Assembly (NCBI RefSeq): GCF_030317115.1 | Contig: NZ_JASZYF010000002.1 | Location: 248,001 to 312,000, forward strand | Source: Variovorax gracilis | GTDB taxonomy: Bacteria > Pseudomonadota > Gammaproteobacteria > Burkholderiales > Burkholderiaceae_C | DNA length: 64,000 nucleotides | Direction of reading: 5' to 3' | Shown here: positions 8,341-18,060 of the stretch, one piece after another | How the letters are laid out: each line of letters opens with the position of its first letter | How positions within the stretch are numbered: the stretch's first letter is position 1 | The notes under the pieces: model-generated | Database searches by the model: none | The model's input: only the letters and a program-made list of their open reading frames with translations | What the model was told of the DNA's origin: nothing | Position numbers and translations under genes: made by a program

Positions 8341-9825
8341 ATGGACAGTCACCAGGCGATCTTTCGATGCGGCAACATCCTGCTGGTGCCCAGCGAGCGC
8401 CTGCTCCTGCAGGGAGGCCAAGCGGTGGAGATCACCGGCAAGGCTTTCGACATCCTCGTTGCGCTGATCCGTCATCCCGGGCACCTCGTGAGCAAGGATC
8501 AACTGCTCGAACAGGTCTGGCCGGGGCTTGTCGTCGAGGAAGTCAATCTCAGCGTGAACGTATCGGCGATCCGCAAGGTCCTGGCGCGATCGCCGAATGG
8601 CGCCGGATGGATCGAGACGGTCGCGCGCCAGGGCTACCGCTTCGTCGGCCCCGTCGAGATCGGAGACATCTCGACCTTGAACCTGGCGCAGTTGCGCGGC
8701 AGCAACGACCTCGCTTCGACGGTTCCCGATCGGGCAACAGCACCCGCTCGATCACGGCGGATGGGCGCCTGGCTTCTCACGCTGGCACTCGGCGTCGTGG
8801 TGGCCGCATGGCTTGCCTTTCAAATGCCCGGCGCGGAGACGGGGTCATCCGGACGGAAACCCACCGCCAATGAGGCGGCGTACCGCGCCTATCTGCAGGG
8901 CCGATTTCTGTGGAACGAGCGCACCGAAGACGGTCTCAAGCGCTCCATCGATCATTTCCGCCGGGCCATCGAACTCGACGCGAACTTCGCCCTCGCCTAC
9001 GCTGCATTGGCGAATGCGCACACGACGCTCGGATACCTGAGCTACGTGGCGCCGGTCAACTCGTTTCCGGTTGCCCGATCCCATGCCCTCAAGGCGCTCG
9101 AACTCGACCCTTCGCTCGCCCAAGCCCACGCATCGCTGGCCTACGTCAAGTTCTATTTCGACTGGGATTGGGCCGGTGCGCGCGAGGAATTCGTGCGGGC
9201 GATCGACTTGAACCCCGCTGATCCCGTATCTCATCAGTGGTACGCGGTGTATCTGCTGGCGGCAGGCGATCCCGATCATGCCTTCCGCGAAATCGAGACG
9301 GCGCACCGCCTTGATCCGCTGTCTCTCGCCGTCAATACCGACATCGCATTTCACCACTACTACAACGGCCGCGAGGCCGAAGCCATCGCGCAATTGAAAT
9401 CGGTTCTCGGGATGAAGAGCGACTTCCTGCTTGCGCATCTGTGGATGGCCCGGTCCCTGGTCGAATCCGGCCGCTATGACGAGGCGCTTGCGGAAACCGC
9501 CAGCGCGGAGCGCTCGGCGCGCGAATGGCCCGTGCTGGTCGCCGCTCGCGGCTACACCTATGGCGTTGCAGGTCGGGAAGATGACGCGCGATCGGTGCTT
9601 GTGGAGATGGAGGGACTGTCAAGACATCGCTTCGTCACCGCCTATGGGATGGCGCTCGTGCATGCGGGTATCGGCGAGAAGGCTCAAGCCTTCGATTGGC
9701 TCGACAAGGCGTTCGAGGAGCGCTCCAACTGGCTCGTGTGGCTGCGCCTGGACCCGCGCTGGAAGTCGCTTCGCGAGGATGGCAGATTCGCCACGATGGT
9801 CGAGCGGTTGAAGTTTCCACCGTGA
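8341..9825 (+). CDS. CadC-like membrane regulator: winged-helix domain, one TM helix, TPR domain
   Basis: Predicted one-component transmembrane transcription factor, 494 residues. The N-terminal 100 residues form an OmpR/CadC-type winged helix (ITGKAFDILVALIRHPG, QVWPGLVVEEVNLSVNVSAI, and the wing WIETVARQGYRFVGPV). One membrane helix follows near residues 140-160 (WLLTLALGVVVAAWLAF), then TPR-type repeats (AIELDANFALAYAALANAH, ALELDPSLAQAHASLAY) that would sense a signal in the periplasm. This arrangement is common in proteobacteria. ATG at 8341 is preferred over the TTG at 8332. Convergent with the autotransporter gene and divergent from the SnoaL-like gene; either could be a target. Confidence 0.88.
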   Translation: MDSHQAIFRCGNILLVPSERLLLQGGQAVEITGKAFDILVALIRHPGHLVSKDQLLEQVWPGLVVEEVNLSVNVSAIRKVLARSPNGAGWIETVARQGYRFVGPVEIGDISTLNLAQLRGSNDLASTVPDRATAPARSRRMGAWLLTLALGVVVAAWLAFQMPGAETGSSGRKPTANEAAYRAYLQGRFLWNERTEDGLKRSIDHFRRAIELDANFALAYAALANAHTTLGYLSYVAPVNSFPVARSHALKALELDPSLAQAHASLAYVKFYFDWDWAGAREEFVRAIDLNPADPVSHQWYAVYLLAAGDPDHAFREIETAHRLDPLSLAVNTDIAFHHYYNGREAEAIAQLKSVLGMKSDFLLAHLWMARSLVESGRYDEALAETASAERSAREWPVLVAARGYTYGVAGREDDARSVLVEMEGLSRHRFVTAYGMALVHAGIGEKAQAFDWLDKAFEERSNWLVWLRLDPRWKSLREDGRFATMVERLKFPP

Positions 9826-9870
9826 TGGGCGACGCATTGCGAAGGTGCCGGCGGATGAACGGGCGCCCAC

Positions 9871-12800
9871 CTACCATTTGAAGCGAACACCCGCGCGGCC
9901 GCTCCAGCCGTGGCTGTCGCCGCTGCCGAGCGAATGGTTGTAGTCCACGGAGCCGAATGCGCTCATGTTGCGCGCGATCTGCCCTGACAGGCCGACGCCG
10001 ACCTGCGCCCACGTCGAAGCGCCAAGCGGTGCGCTCAGTGCCACCGGGTTCAAGCCCTGCAGGTTCGTGAAGGTGGTCGTCGCTTCGGAGTCGAAGGCAT
10101 GCCACACGTTCACGCGTGCCCAGGCCGTGAGGTCCTGCCCTTCTCCGCCTTGCGCGATGCGGCGTGTCAGCCGGGCGCCGATGCGGCCATAGAAGGTGCT
10201 GGTGTCGTCGAAAAAAATGCGGGCCAGGCGGTCGGCGCTGTCATCGAGCCTCGTCCACTGATAGACGAGTTGACCCTGCGGCTCGAGTGCCCAGCCGGGT
10301 GCAATCACAAAGGGGTAGCCGGCTTCGAGCGAGGCCGCCACGCCCCAGCCGTCGGCTGCGAGCTTCTCGCCATAGATCGACTGCGTCTTGACGCTGTCGT
10401 AGCGCGTGCCCTGCAGCACGCCATCGATGTACCAGTCTGAATCGCCCTTTCGCGTCCAATAGCCGCCGAGCGAATAGCCGTACATCGAAGCCGTGCCGGC
10501 CTTGCCGCCGTAGATGGCATCGACGTCGCTGTCGATGTGGCCCAAGGCGATGTAGGCGCCCGCGACATCGCCTCGACCGTTGGCGTCGGCACGGCGAAGC
10601 AGGTCGATGCCGGCCTGCACGCCCGCCTCTTTGTAGTCGTAGGACGGGCCGTTGCGCGTGAAGTCGTCGAAGCGACCGATGTTGGTGCTGCCGCTGCCAT
10701 TGCGAACGTCGCCGCTGGTGCCGAACACACGGCCCCAGGCACCCATGCGGCTGGGGCCCTCGCTCGTCGCAGTGATGCTGTCTTCACCAGCCCGGTCGTG
10801 GTACGTGCCGAGCATGGCGATGCCAAGCCGGTTCGCGAGCACGGGGACGGACATGTCGAGCGGGACTTCGACACGGTAGTTGGGCAGCAGGACTCCCGGC
10901 GCGGCGGCGGGCGCCGCGCCCGGTGTCGGGGGTAGTGCCTCGCCGACGGGGAGAGGCGGCGCCGGCGTTCCTGTCGGGGCTGGAGCGGACGGCGGCGCAG
11001 GCGGTTGCGCCATCGGCGGCAATGTCGTACGCAAATACCAGCTTTCGCCATTCGCCGTCCCGCCCTTGAACAGCAGGTATTCGTACGCTCCGGCCGCAAG
11101 CCTGGTACCACCCAAGGCAAACGCCGAATTCGCAGTCGTCGCCCCGTTTGCCGCAGCGACGACCACGATCCCGTCGCCTGTCGTGAGTGCGCCGCCCCCG
11201 CCTGCGTTGGCGATCTGCAGCGTTGACGTCCCGCTCGCACTGCCTCCGTTGATGACCAGCCTGTCGGAGGGCGAGTTGTCGGCCCCAAGGAAAGTATTGA
11301 GTGACACCCGGCTGCCGGGCGCTCCGACGTAACTGTTGACGGTCAGCGTATTGCCGGGCACTCCGTTGACTGCGCCGAGCTGCGCCACTCCTGCGTTTTG
11401 CAGCGTGCCATTGACCGTGAAACTGCCATTGCCACCGGCCAGGACCGCCGGCTTCGCGAGCCATTGGACGCCTGGCTTGCTGGTCACACTGGCGGCGAGG
11501 GGCGGCGAAGTCGGACCCGCAATTGCGTCGGCGACCTTGAGCAGGCCGTTGTTCACCACGTCGCCATTCACGCTGCCGTAGCCAGCCAGCGTCGCGCCCG
11601 GATTGACGAGGACCATTCCGCCACCACCCAGCGCGGCGCTGCGGCTGCCCGAGTCGCCGACCACGAGCGTTCCTGCGTTCACCGTCGTTCCGCCGCTGAA
11701 GGAGTTGGCGCCCTGCAGGACCAATGTTCCTGCGCCTGTCTTGGTCATGGCGCCCGCACCGGTCATGCCTTGCTCGACGATGGCTTCAAAGCCTTGCGTG
11801 TCCAGCGTGGCCCCGCCGGCCTCGATCGAGATCGGCCGCGTTGCAGACAACTCGAAGCTGCCGAGCCATCGCAGCGTGCCACCGTTGAAAGTCACGCCGC
11901 CCGTCGGCGCGCCGAGGACGCTATCTGCCGGCATGGCGAGTACGCCCTGCTGAATGAACGTGCCGCCAGCGTAGGTGTTGCCGCCGGCCGCCGAGGGTGC
12001 GAGCGTGAGCGTGCCCGCGCCCTGCTGGACGACCCGCCCGACGCCGGAGATCAGGCCGCTGTAGGTGACTGTGTCGGACCGGTTGAACGCCAGCGTGCCG
12101 CTGTTCGCCACATCTCCGGCGATGCTGCCCGTCGTGCCGCCATTGCCCAACTGAAGCGTGGCAGGCGCCGCGATCGTCGTCGCACCGGCATAGGTGTTGT
12201 CCGCCGACAGGATCGTCGTGCCGGCCAGCGCATTGACGGTGCCGGTGCCGCTCATCCGCGGTGCGAACTCGTATCCGGAGGAGGTGTGGTTGAAGTTGAT
12301 CGTGGCCGTGCCGTCGCCGAGCGCCACGGTGGGCGTGTCGAGCCGGCCCGGGGCAGCAGCCGCATTGCCGGTGGCCCCACCGATGTTCAGCGTGCCCACC
12401 GACCCCGGAAAGAACGCCAGATACGTTGCTGGCGCGCTGACCGTGGCCTCTTCGCTGATCGTCAATGTTCCGGTCCCACCGTTGCCAACGGTCAGGTCAG
12501 GCCCCGTGTTGACCCAGCTCGAACCGGCGCCCGTGACGACAGCGCTTCCCACACCACCGGCGACGCGCCCGACAAAGCCCTGCGCGCTGGTCACGTTGGC
12601 ACCACCGGAAACGGTCAGCGAGCCCGCGCCGGAACGCGCCACTTCGAAGGTCGAGTCGCTCGTCAGTGTCGATCCCGGCCCGCTGACCAGGGCAGTGGAT
12701 TGCGCGCCTGCGTTCTCCCCTATCACGACGCTGCCGCCGCGCACCTGGCCAGCCCGGTCGATGGTCATCGTGCTGGTGCCGGACAGAAGGCTGACGAACC

Positions 12801-15800
12801 CGCTGGTCGTCCAGCGCGAGCCGCCGCCGCTCACTCGGATGGTGGACGTCCCGCTGCCCTGCGATGCACCGAGCGCAAACCCGCTCTGGACAATCCCGCC
12901 GTTCTCGACCGTGAGCGAGCCCGAACCGGAGTCGCCGATCGTGAGGCCGCTGCTGGTTGTCCACACGGAGCCGCTGCCCGTCACCGTCACTGCACCTTGC
13001 GAACCCGCATTGGCGCCGAGGACGCTTGTCGTGCCGGTGACCTGCCCGCCGTTCTCGATACGCAAGGTGCCGATGCCCGAATTGCCGACGGCGACATGCG
13101 CGGCCGGCGAATTGATGGTGCCACCGCGCACACTCAATGTGCCGCCGTCGATGGTGGTGTTGCCGGTGTAGGTGTTGTTGCCGGTGAGAACGAGCGTTCC
13201 GACGTCGGTCTTGGCGAGACCACCGCTGCCCTGGATCGCTGCTGCGATCGTGGCGCTCATCGCGGCGCCCGCGGCAGTGCCATCACCCACCCGGATGATC
13301 GTGTCGGCCGTGTTCGTCGTCAGTGGCTGGCCGGTGACTGTGTAGCCGTCGACTGCGAACTGCGCGCCGCTGAAGGTCACCGCGCCTGCGCTGTTGTCCA
13401 CCGTCACGGTCCCCGGCGTGCCCTGGAAGATCGCGAAGCCGTTCGGCTGCCATGGCGCATTCACGGCGCCGGCGCTGTCGGTCCATGCATCGTTCGCGGG
13501 CGTTGCCAGCCACGTGCCCATGCTGCCATTCACCGCCACGTTGTTGAAGAGCGCGCTGGTGTTCCCGTCCCAGAAGTTCAGTACCAGCCCCTGCGTGTTG
13601 ACCAGGTTCACCTGATTCGCCACCGACGTCTGGACGAAGAACGGACCACCGGGTGGCATCGCACCCAGATCCAGCCCCTGGTTGCTCAACGCGCCGCCGT
13701 AGTTGATCACCCTGTAGACGCCTGGTCCGAAGCTGCCTCCGGCTGTTTGCGTGACGTTCAGCGTACCGTCGAGCAGCAGGTTGCCGCCCACGACCGTCAA
13801 GTCGTTGAACGGCCCGCCCGGTACGTTGGCCTGGCCTGCTTCGTAGTCGAGTACCGAGCCGGCGGACAGCAACAGATCGCCGCTGATGGTCAGCGTGCCG
13901 GGGCTGGCGCCCGGCGCGATGTGGCCGCCGTCCCGGACCGTCACCGAGCCGGCGATCCTGCCGGTGCCCCCGAGCGTTGCGGCGTTCTGAACGGTGGTCG
14001 CTGGGCTGGCAATCGAGCCGTTGACCCGCAGCGTGCCGGCGCTGACGGTCGTCGCGCCCGTGTAGGTGTTCTCGCCCGTGAGCGTCGTCGTGCCGGCACC
14101 CGACTGGGCCAAGGTTCCGGACCCGCTGATGACGCCTGAATAGGTGAGTGCATCGCTTCGATTGAACACCAGCGCAGCGTTGTTGACGATGTTGCCCACC
14201 AGGCTCCCGGTGGTGCCACCGAGGCCCACCTGCAGCGTGCCCGCGCCGATGGTGGTGCCGCCGGTGTAGGTGTTGTTGCCTGTCAGCGAAAGCGTGCCGG
14301 CCCCGATCTTCGTCATGCCGCCGATCCCGCTCGCAACGCCGCGATACTCGCTTGAGAAGCCGTTGGTGTCGACGGTCCCGCCGCCTGCAAGCAAGGTCAC
14401 CGGGCGGCCAATGAAACCGAAGGCTGACGCCAGGTAGCGAAGGGTCCCGCCATTGAACACGATCGGGTTTCCGAGCGTGCCCAGGTTGTTGGGGTTGCTG
14501 AAGGCCAGCACGCCCTCGTTGAGGATCGTCGGCCCGGTGTAGGTGTTGTTGGCCGTGAGGGTGAGCGTTCCCGCGCCGCTCTTCGTCACTGACCCGGTGC
14601 CGCTGATGACGCCCCCGAAGCTCAATGCGTCGCTGCGATTGAACACCACTGCGCCGTTGTCGGTGATGTTGCCTGCCACGGTGCCGCTCGTTGCCCCGGT
14701 GCCGATCTGCAGTTGGGTTCCGGCCTGCACGGTCACCGGACTGGTCAGCGTGCCGCTGACGCGCAGCACACCGCTCTCGACCTGCGTGTTGCCGAATGCA
14801 CCGCTGCCCGACCAGGTCCAGTCGGTCCCGGTCATCCGCAAGGTTTCGAAGTTGGCAAACGCGTTGGCCGCCGTCCCCGCCCCCTCGAGGATCACGCCGT
14901 CTGTCCCAGTGCCGCCGTCCGCAAGCCCTGTGATTTGCGAGCCTGCCCGCAAGGTCAGCGTGTCGTTGCCCGCGCGCAGGTCGATCGCAGTGCCCGCATC
15001 ACTGCGGATGACGCCGGCATTGATCAGGTTCTCCTGGCCGTTCACGCCCCGCACCGCGAAACTTCGCTCGCTGATGATGGAGCCTGTGTTTTCGATCCTT
15101 GCGACGAAGCTGCCCCCCAGGGTGTTGGACAGGACTCCATCGGCATTGATGCCCGATGCCCGGATCGTGCCGCTGTTCAACAGCGTGTTGTTGTCGCCCT
15201 GCATGAAGACACCGAAGGCGTCCCGCCCTCCAACGAGGAGATCGCCGCTGTTGATGAAGGTGCTGTCGCCATCATCTGCGCGCATGCCGTTGCCGCGCTG
15301 GCCGCTGGTGTTGACGGTGCCCCGGTTTTCCAGTGTGTTGTCCGCCCCGGCCAGCACGTAGAGACCGTGCGCTCCTGTGCCACTGACGTTGATGGTTCCC
15401 TCGTTGCGCAGCAGATTGCTGGTGCTGCCGGCGACTTCCATCGCGCTGGAACCGATCCCGCTGGCGGTGATGACGCCGCCAACCACGTTCCCCACGATGT
15501 TGCCGCCTCCACCGGTCACGAACATCCCGAATGCCCGGTTCACGGTTTCCGAACTGCCGCCCGACGTGGTGATCGATCCTGCATTGGTCATCGACGAATC
15601 GCTCGCATCGACCAGGAGCATCCCGTGCGACCCCTGGCCTCGCGTCACGATGGTGCCGTCGTTGCGCAGCACGTGACCGAGGCCGGTGATGGCCGCCATC
15701 CCGAATGCTTCGTCCAGGTTGGATTCGATGACGCCGGTGGCGGTGTTCGTCAGCACCGTTCGATTGCTCGCCTGGCCAAACATCCCCGAGCCCTGGAAGG

Positions 15801-16338
15801 TATTCAACGTGATCTGTCCTGCGTTGATCAGCTGGTTGCCCTCGTTGTTGGAGGAGATCAGCCCGGTGGCGAGGTCGCCGTTGACGGTGATCCGCCCACC
15901 GGCTTCATTGCGCAGCACACTGTTGTTCCCGACGCTGACGAAGGTCAGGGAGTTGAACCCGGATGTCACGAGCGTCCCGAAGTTGCGCAGCGTGCTGTTT
16001 TCGCCGAGAGCGACCACACCGATGTTGCCCGCGCCTGTGGATACCGGTTGGATGCTTCCGAAGTTGTTGAGCTGTGCGCCCGCGCCAAGCACGATCAGGT
16101 TGCCGTTCCCGGTGATCACGGCATCCGCGTTGACATTGACCGTCACGCCGGAGGCAGCGGACGCATCGAGCGGTACGGTCGTGGGGGCGGGTCCGGTGCA
16201 CGTGACGGTCTGGCCGTCGGCTGGCGGATTGGGCAGGCAGTCCGCCTTGGCCAGCCTGGAACTCATCGATGCAAGAAGGCCGGCGATGACAGACGCCGAG
16301 ACAGCAGCGATCTTGCGGGTCAAGGGGAACAAAGACAT
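9871..16338 (-). CDS. Giant type V autotransporter with passenger beta-strand repeats and T5SS/PEP-CTERM-type repeats
   Basis: Self-secreting outer-membrane protein of 2155 residues. A signal region (IAAVSASVIAGLLASMSSRLAKA) precedes a very long beta-helical passenger. It contains several autotransporter-associated strand repeats of the form GAGTLTLTANNTYTG...GTL, and near residues 1076-1320 a different block of units resembling the T5SS/PEP-CTERM-associated repeat (LTIGDSGSGSLTVENGG, VTVTGSGSVWTTSS). A proline/alanine linker near residue 1796 leads to a C-terminal autotransporter barrel of about 300 residues, starting around SRMGAWGRVFG and ending in the terminal aromatic GVRFKW. Met at 16338 begins the signal sequence. 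Likely role is adhesion or surface display; no cleavage site or enzymatic domain was recognised. Confidence 0.93.
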   Translation of the reverse strand: MSLFPLTRKIAAVSASVIAGLLASMSSRLAKADCLPNPPADGQTVTCTGPAPTTVPLDASAASGVTVNVNADAVITGNGNLIVLGAGAQLNNFGSIQPVSTGAGNIGVVALGENSTLRNFGTLVTSGFNSLTFVSVGNNSVLRNEAGGRITVNGDLATGLISSNNEGNQLINAGQITLNTFQGSGMFGQASNRTVLTNTATGVIESNLDEAFGMAAITGLGHVLRNDGTIVTRGQGSHGMLLVDASDSSMTNAGSITTSGGSSETVNRAFGMFVTGGGGNIVGNVVGGVITASGIGSSAMEVAGSTSNLLRNEGTINVSGTGAHGLYVLAGADNTLENRGTVNTSGQRGNGMRADDGDSTFINSGDLLVGGRDAFGVFMQGDNNTLLNSGTIRASGINADGVLSNTLGGSFVARIENTGSIISERSFAVRGVNGQENLINAGVIRSDAGTAIDLRAGNDTLTLRAGSQITGLADGGTGTDGVILEGAGTAANAFANFETLRMTGTDWTWSGSGAFGNTQVESGVLRVSGTLTSPVTVQAGTQLQIGTGATSGTVAGNITDNGAVVFNRSDALSFGGVISGTGSVTKSGAGTLTLTANNTYTGPTILNEGVLAFSNPNNLGTLGNPIVFNGGTLRYLASAFGFIGRPVTLLAGGGTVDTNGFSSEYRGVASGIGGMTKIGAGTLSLTGNNTYTGGTTIGAGTLQVGLGGTTGSLVGNIVNNAALVFNRSDALTYSGVISGSGTLAQSGAGTTTLTGENTYTGATTVSAGTLRVNGSIASPATTVQNAATLGGTGRIAGSVTVRDGGHIAPGASPGTLTISGDLLLSAGSVLDYEAGQANVPGGPFNDLTVVGGNLLLDGTLNVTQTAGGSFGPGVYRVINYGGALSNQGLDLGAMPPGGPFFVQTSVANQVNLVNTQGLVLNFWDGNTSALFNNVAVNGSMGTWLATPANDAWTDSAGAVNAPWQPNGFAIFQGTPGTVTVDNSAGAVTFSGAQFAVDGYTVTGQPLTTNTADTIIRVGDGTAAGAAMSATIAAAIQGSGGLAKTDVGTLVLTGNNTYTGNTTIDGGTLSVRGGTINSPAAHVAVGNSGIGTLRIENGGQVTGTTSVLGANAGSQGAVTVTGSGSVWTTSSGLTIGDSGSGSLTVENGGIVQSGFALGASQGSGTSTIRVSGGGSRWTTSGFVSLLSGTSTMTIDRAGQVRGGSVVIGENAGAQSTALVSGPGSTLTSDSTFEVARSGAGSLTVSGGANVTSAQGFVGRVAGGVGSAVVTGAGSSWVNTGPDLTVGNGGTGTLTISEEATVSAPATYLAFFPGSVGTLNIGGATGNAAAAPGRLDTPTVALGDGTATINFNHTSSGYEFAPRMSGTGTVNALAGTTILSADNTYAGATTIAAPATLQLGNGGTTGSIAGDVANSGTLAFNRSDTVTYSGLISGVGRVVQQGAGTLTLAPSAAGGNTYAGGTFIQQGVLAMPADSVLGAPTGGVTFNGGTLRWLGSFELSATRPISIEAGGATLDTQGFEAIVEQGMTGAGAMTKTGAGTLVLQGANSFSGGTTVNAGTLVVGDSGSRSAALGGGGMVLVNPGATLAGYGSVNGDVVNNGLLKVADAIAGPTSPPLAASVTSKPGVQWLAKPAVLAGGNGSFTVNGTLQNAGVAQLGAVNGVPGNTLTVNSYVGAPGSRVSLNTFLGADNSPSDRLVINGGSASGTSTLQIANAGGGGALTTGDGIVVVAAANGATTANSAFALGGTRLAAGAYEYLLFKGGTANGESWYLRTTLPPMAQPPAPPSAPAPTGTPAPPLPVGEALPPTPGAAPAAAPGVLLPNYRVEVPLDMSVPVLANRLGIAMLGTYHDRAGEDSITATSEGPSRMGAWGRVFGTSGDVRNGSGSTNIGRFDDFTRNGPSYDYKEAGVQAGIDLLRRADANGRGDVAGAYIALGHIDSDVDAIYGGKAGTASMYGYSLGGYWTRKGDSDWYIDGVLQGTRYDSVKTQSIYGEKLAADGWGVAASLEAGYPFVIAPGWALEPQGQLVYQWTRLDDSADRLARIFFDDTSTFYGRIGARLTRRIAQGGEGQDLTAWARVNVWHAFDSEATTTFTNLQGLNPVALSAPLGASTWAQVGVGLSGQIARNMSAFGSVDYNHSLGSGDSHGWSGRAGVRFKW

Positions 16339-16538
16339 GGCATCGGGCCCTTCCTTGTCTGCACCTGAGGAATAGGGCGGCCTTTCTATCATCCTGCCTC
16401 GCGATAGCGCAAGCGATCAGGCCGCGGGACAGCCGCAGCGAACATGAGCAACGGCATCGAAGCGGTGGGCGACCGTCACGCGCAAGTCGTTGATTCGCAG
16501 GGCATTTCTCCCTCTCCAGCAGTGCCTTCGAACGCGAG

Positions 16539-16567
16539 TCGCCAAATGTGAGTTGAACTCATATTAT
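16539..16567 (+). promoter_or_regulatory. Promoter with palindromic operator for the alpha/beta hydrolase gene
   Basis: A -35-like TCGCCA (16539-16544) and a -10-like TATTAT (16562-16567) are spaced by exactly 17 bp. The spacer contains the perfect palindrome TGAGTTGAACTCA (16549-16561), arms of 6 bp around one base. A protein bound there would occlude RNA polymerase, so this looks like a repressor operator for the gene starting at 16610. No regulator gene is adjacent. The rest of the 271 bp gap to the autotransporter start shows nothing else I can support. Confidence 0.6.
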
Positions 16568-16609
16568 TCCTGGCACCGATCCAACCATCAGTTCCAGGAG
16601 ACCCTCGCA

Positions 16610-17863
16610 ATGCAACGCAGGACTTTCATGAAGGCAGGCAGCGGAATCGCTTCGGCGGCCGCACTCGCGACCGCCACGGCCTCAGGCGCCCAACCATCCA
16701 GCGGCGCGACGCGCCCGGACCAGCGACTGGCGCAGAAGTACAGATTCAACGATCCCAACATGGATCTGTTCTTCATGGCCGCCATGAGCTGGGGCCCGAC
16801 TGGCGGACTCGACATCGGGCAGGTGCACTACATCGCCTCGACGATCAAGGACGGCGACGCCGACAGCTGGGTCCAGGCTTTCGCGAGCTATGGAGACCTT
16901 CAGAACGCGCAGGCCGACACGTGCAAGCAGCGCGGATGGAAGCAGGCCGCCGGTGAGGCGCGGCTGAAGGCCTTCGCGAGCTACCGCTCGTCATGGCAAT
17001 TCGCGGCGCCCGGGGAGCGCTTCGCGTCGCTCTACGCGAAGCACAAGGCCGCTTTTGCAACTGCGATGTCGGAGCTCGAGTTTCCTGCGAGCTTCTTCGT
17101 CACGCCCTACCAGGGCAAGGGCCTGCCTGGCGTCTATCTCCAGAATCCGGTGAAAGATGCTCCGCTGGTGCTGGTGATCGGCGGCGCCGATACGTGCTTC
17201 GAGGACTTGTTCCTCACGGTCGGTCGCAACCTCCTCGGCCGCGGCTATTCCGTCGCGCTGGTGGACCTGCCTGGGCAGGGCATCACGCAGGCCAGCGGCC
17301 TCTATTGGGAGACCGAAGCGGAGAAGCCTGTCGCCGCGGTGCTCGATGTGCTCGTCCAGCGCTACGGTGCCAGGCCGGGCCGCATCGCCCTGCTCGGCTT
17401 GAGCCTCGGCGGCTACTTCGTCGCGCGCGCCGCCGGCCACGAGACGCGCGTCGCGACCGTGATGGCGAGCACGCCTTTCCCCGATCCGTCGGACCTGTTC
17501 GCGCAGTCGGTGCGTCATGCCATGGCGTCGGGCGGAACCCCGACCGAGGCGGCACTGCGCAGCTACCAGGCTTCGCTGTGGAAAGCCGGCGCAAAGTCGC
17601 CCGAGGAGTTCATCGCACGCACGGCCGGCATGAAGGCCGACGCTTCCCTCGTCACCGTGCCGTTCCTGTCGATCCTCGGCGCGGGCGATTCGCCGGTCTT
17701 CGCCGCGCAGGCCAAGGCATGGCATCGTGACATCCGCTCCACGCGAAAGTCCTTCGTGCTGCTTGATGCGGCCACCGGTGCCGACGGGCATGTGCAAGTC
17801 AACAACCGTCTCCGGCTCGCGCAGGAATGCTGCGGCTGGCTGGGCGAGATCTTTGCGGGCTGA
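16610..17863 (+). CDS. Tat-exported alpha/beta hydrolase
   Basis: Predicted exported hydrolase of 417 residues. The N terminus MQRRTFMKAGSGIASAAALA is a twin-arginine-type signal. The hydrolase core shows the strand VLVIGGADTCFEDL, the dipole ALVDLPGQGI and the nucleophile elbow GLSLGGY with Ser265; later ILGAGDSPV and GADGHVQVNN supply the acid and histidine regions. The architecture with a long N-terminal helical cap recalls the 2,6-dihydropseudooxynicotine hydrolase/FrsA-like group, which can cleave C-C bonds or esters, but the substrate is unknown. AGGAG lies 10 bases upstream of the start. Expression is probably controlled through the palindrome at 16549-16561. Confidence 0.85.
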   Translation: MQRRTFMKAGSGIASAAALATATASGAQPSSGATRPDQRLAQKYRFNDPNMDLFFMAAMSWGPTGGLDIGQVHYIASTIKDGDADSWVQAFASYGDLQNAQADTCKQRGWKQAAGEARLKAFASYRSSWQFAAPGERFASLYAKHKAAFATAMSELEFPASFFVTPYQGKGLPGVYLQNPVKDAPLVLVIGGADTCFEDLFLTVGRNLLGRGYSVALVDLPGQGITQASGLYWETEAEKPVAAVLDVLVQRYGARPGRIALLGLSLGGYFVARAAGHETRVATVMASTPFPDPSDLFAQSVRHAMASGGTPTEAALRSYQASLWKAGAKSPEEFIARTAGMKADASLVTVPFLSILGAGDSPVFAAQAKAWHRDIRSTRKSFVLLDAATGADGHVQVNNRLRLAQECCGWLGEIFAG

Positions 17864-17867
17864 CGAC

Positions 17868-18060
17868 ATGCGCGCCCCCTCTGGCTCGGCGCGCTGCTGC
17901 TGAGCGCGCCCATGACCATTCCCCGCACAGCGGCAGCTGAAACGCCCGAGGCGCAGACCCGCGCGATCGCAGCCGAGGCCTACATCTACGGCTATCCGGT
18001 GGTCGAGATGTACAAGACGCTCTACGCACAGGCCGTCGCGCGCGGCGGCCCGAACTTCAG
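17868..18060 (+). pseudogene. Remnant of a DUF1254 protein (N terminus only)
   Basis: Only the start of a DUF1254/DUF1214-type exported protein remains. A signal-like stretch (LWLGALLLSAP) and the family hallmark EAYIYGYPVVEMYKTLYAQA are readable in one frame, ending at RGGPNF near 18060, where intact homologues run on for some 400 residues. The initiating ATG at 17868 is one base out of frame with the signal sequence, so even this fragment appears frameshifted. The sequence then jumps directly into phospholipase D code in another frame. It cannot make a functional protein. Confidence 0.75.

Noticed and set aside
12360..13110. Possible CRISPR-like or satellite repeats
   Set aside because: The repetition is protein-level (autotransporter repeats) with variable unit length and no conserved direct repeat or spacer pattern.
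11398..16368. Very long plus-strand open frames (913 and 551 codons) antisense to the autotransporter
   Set aside because: They mirror the low-complexity, GC-rich repeats of the autotransporter; the translations are Arg/Ala/Gly-rich without domains or signals, whereas the minus-strand reading has a signal peptide, repeats and a barrel.
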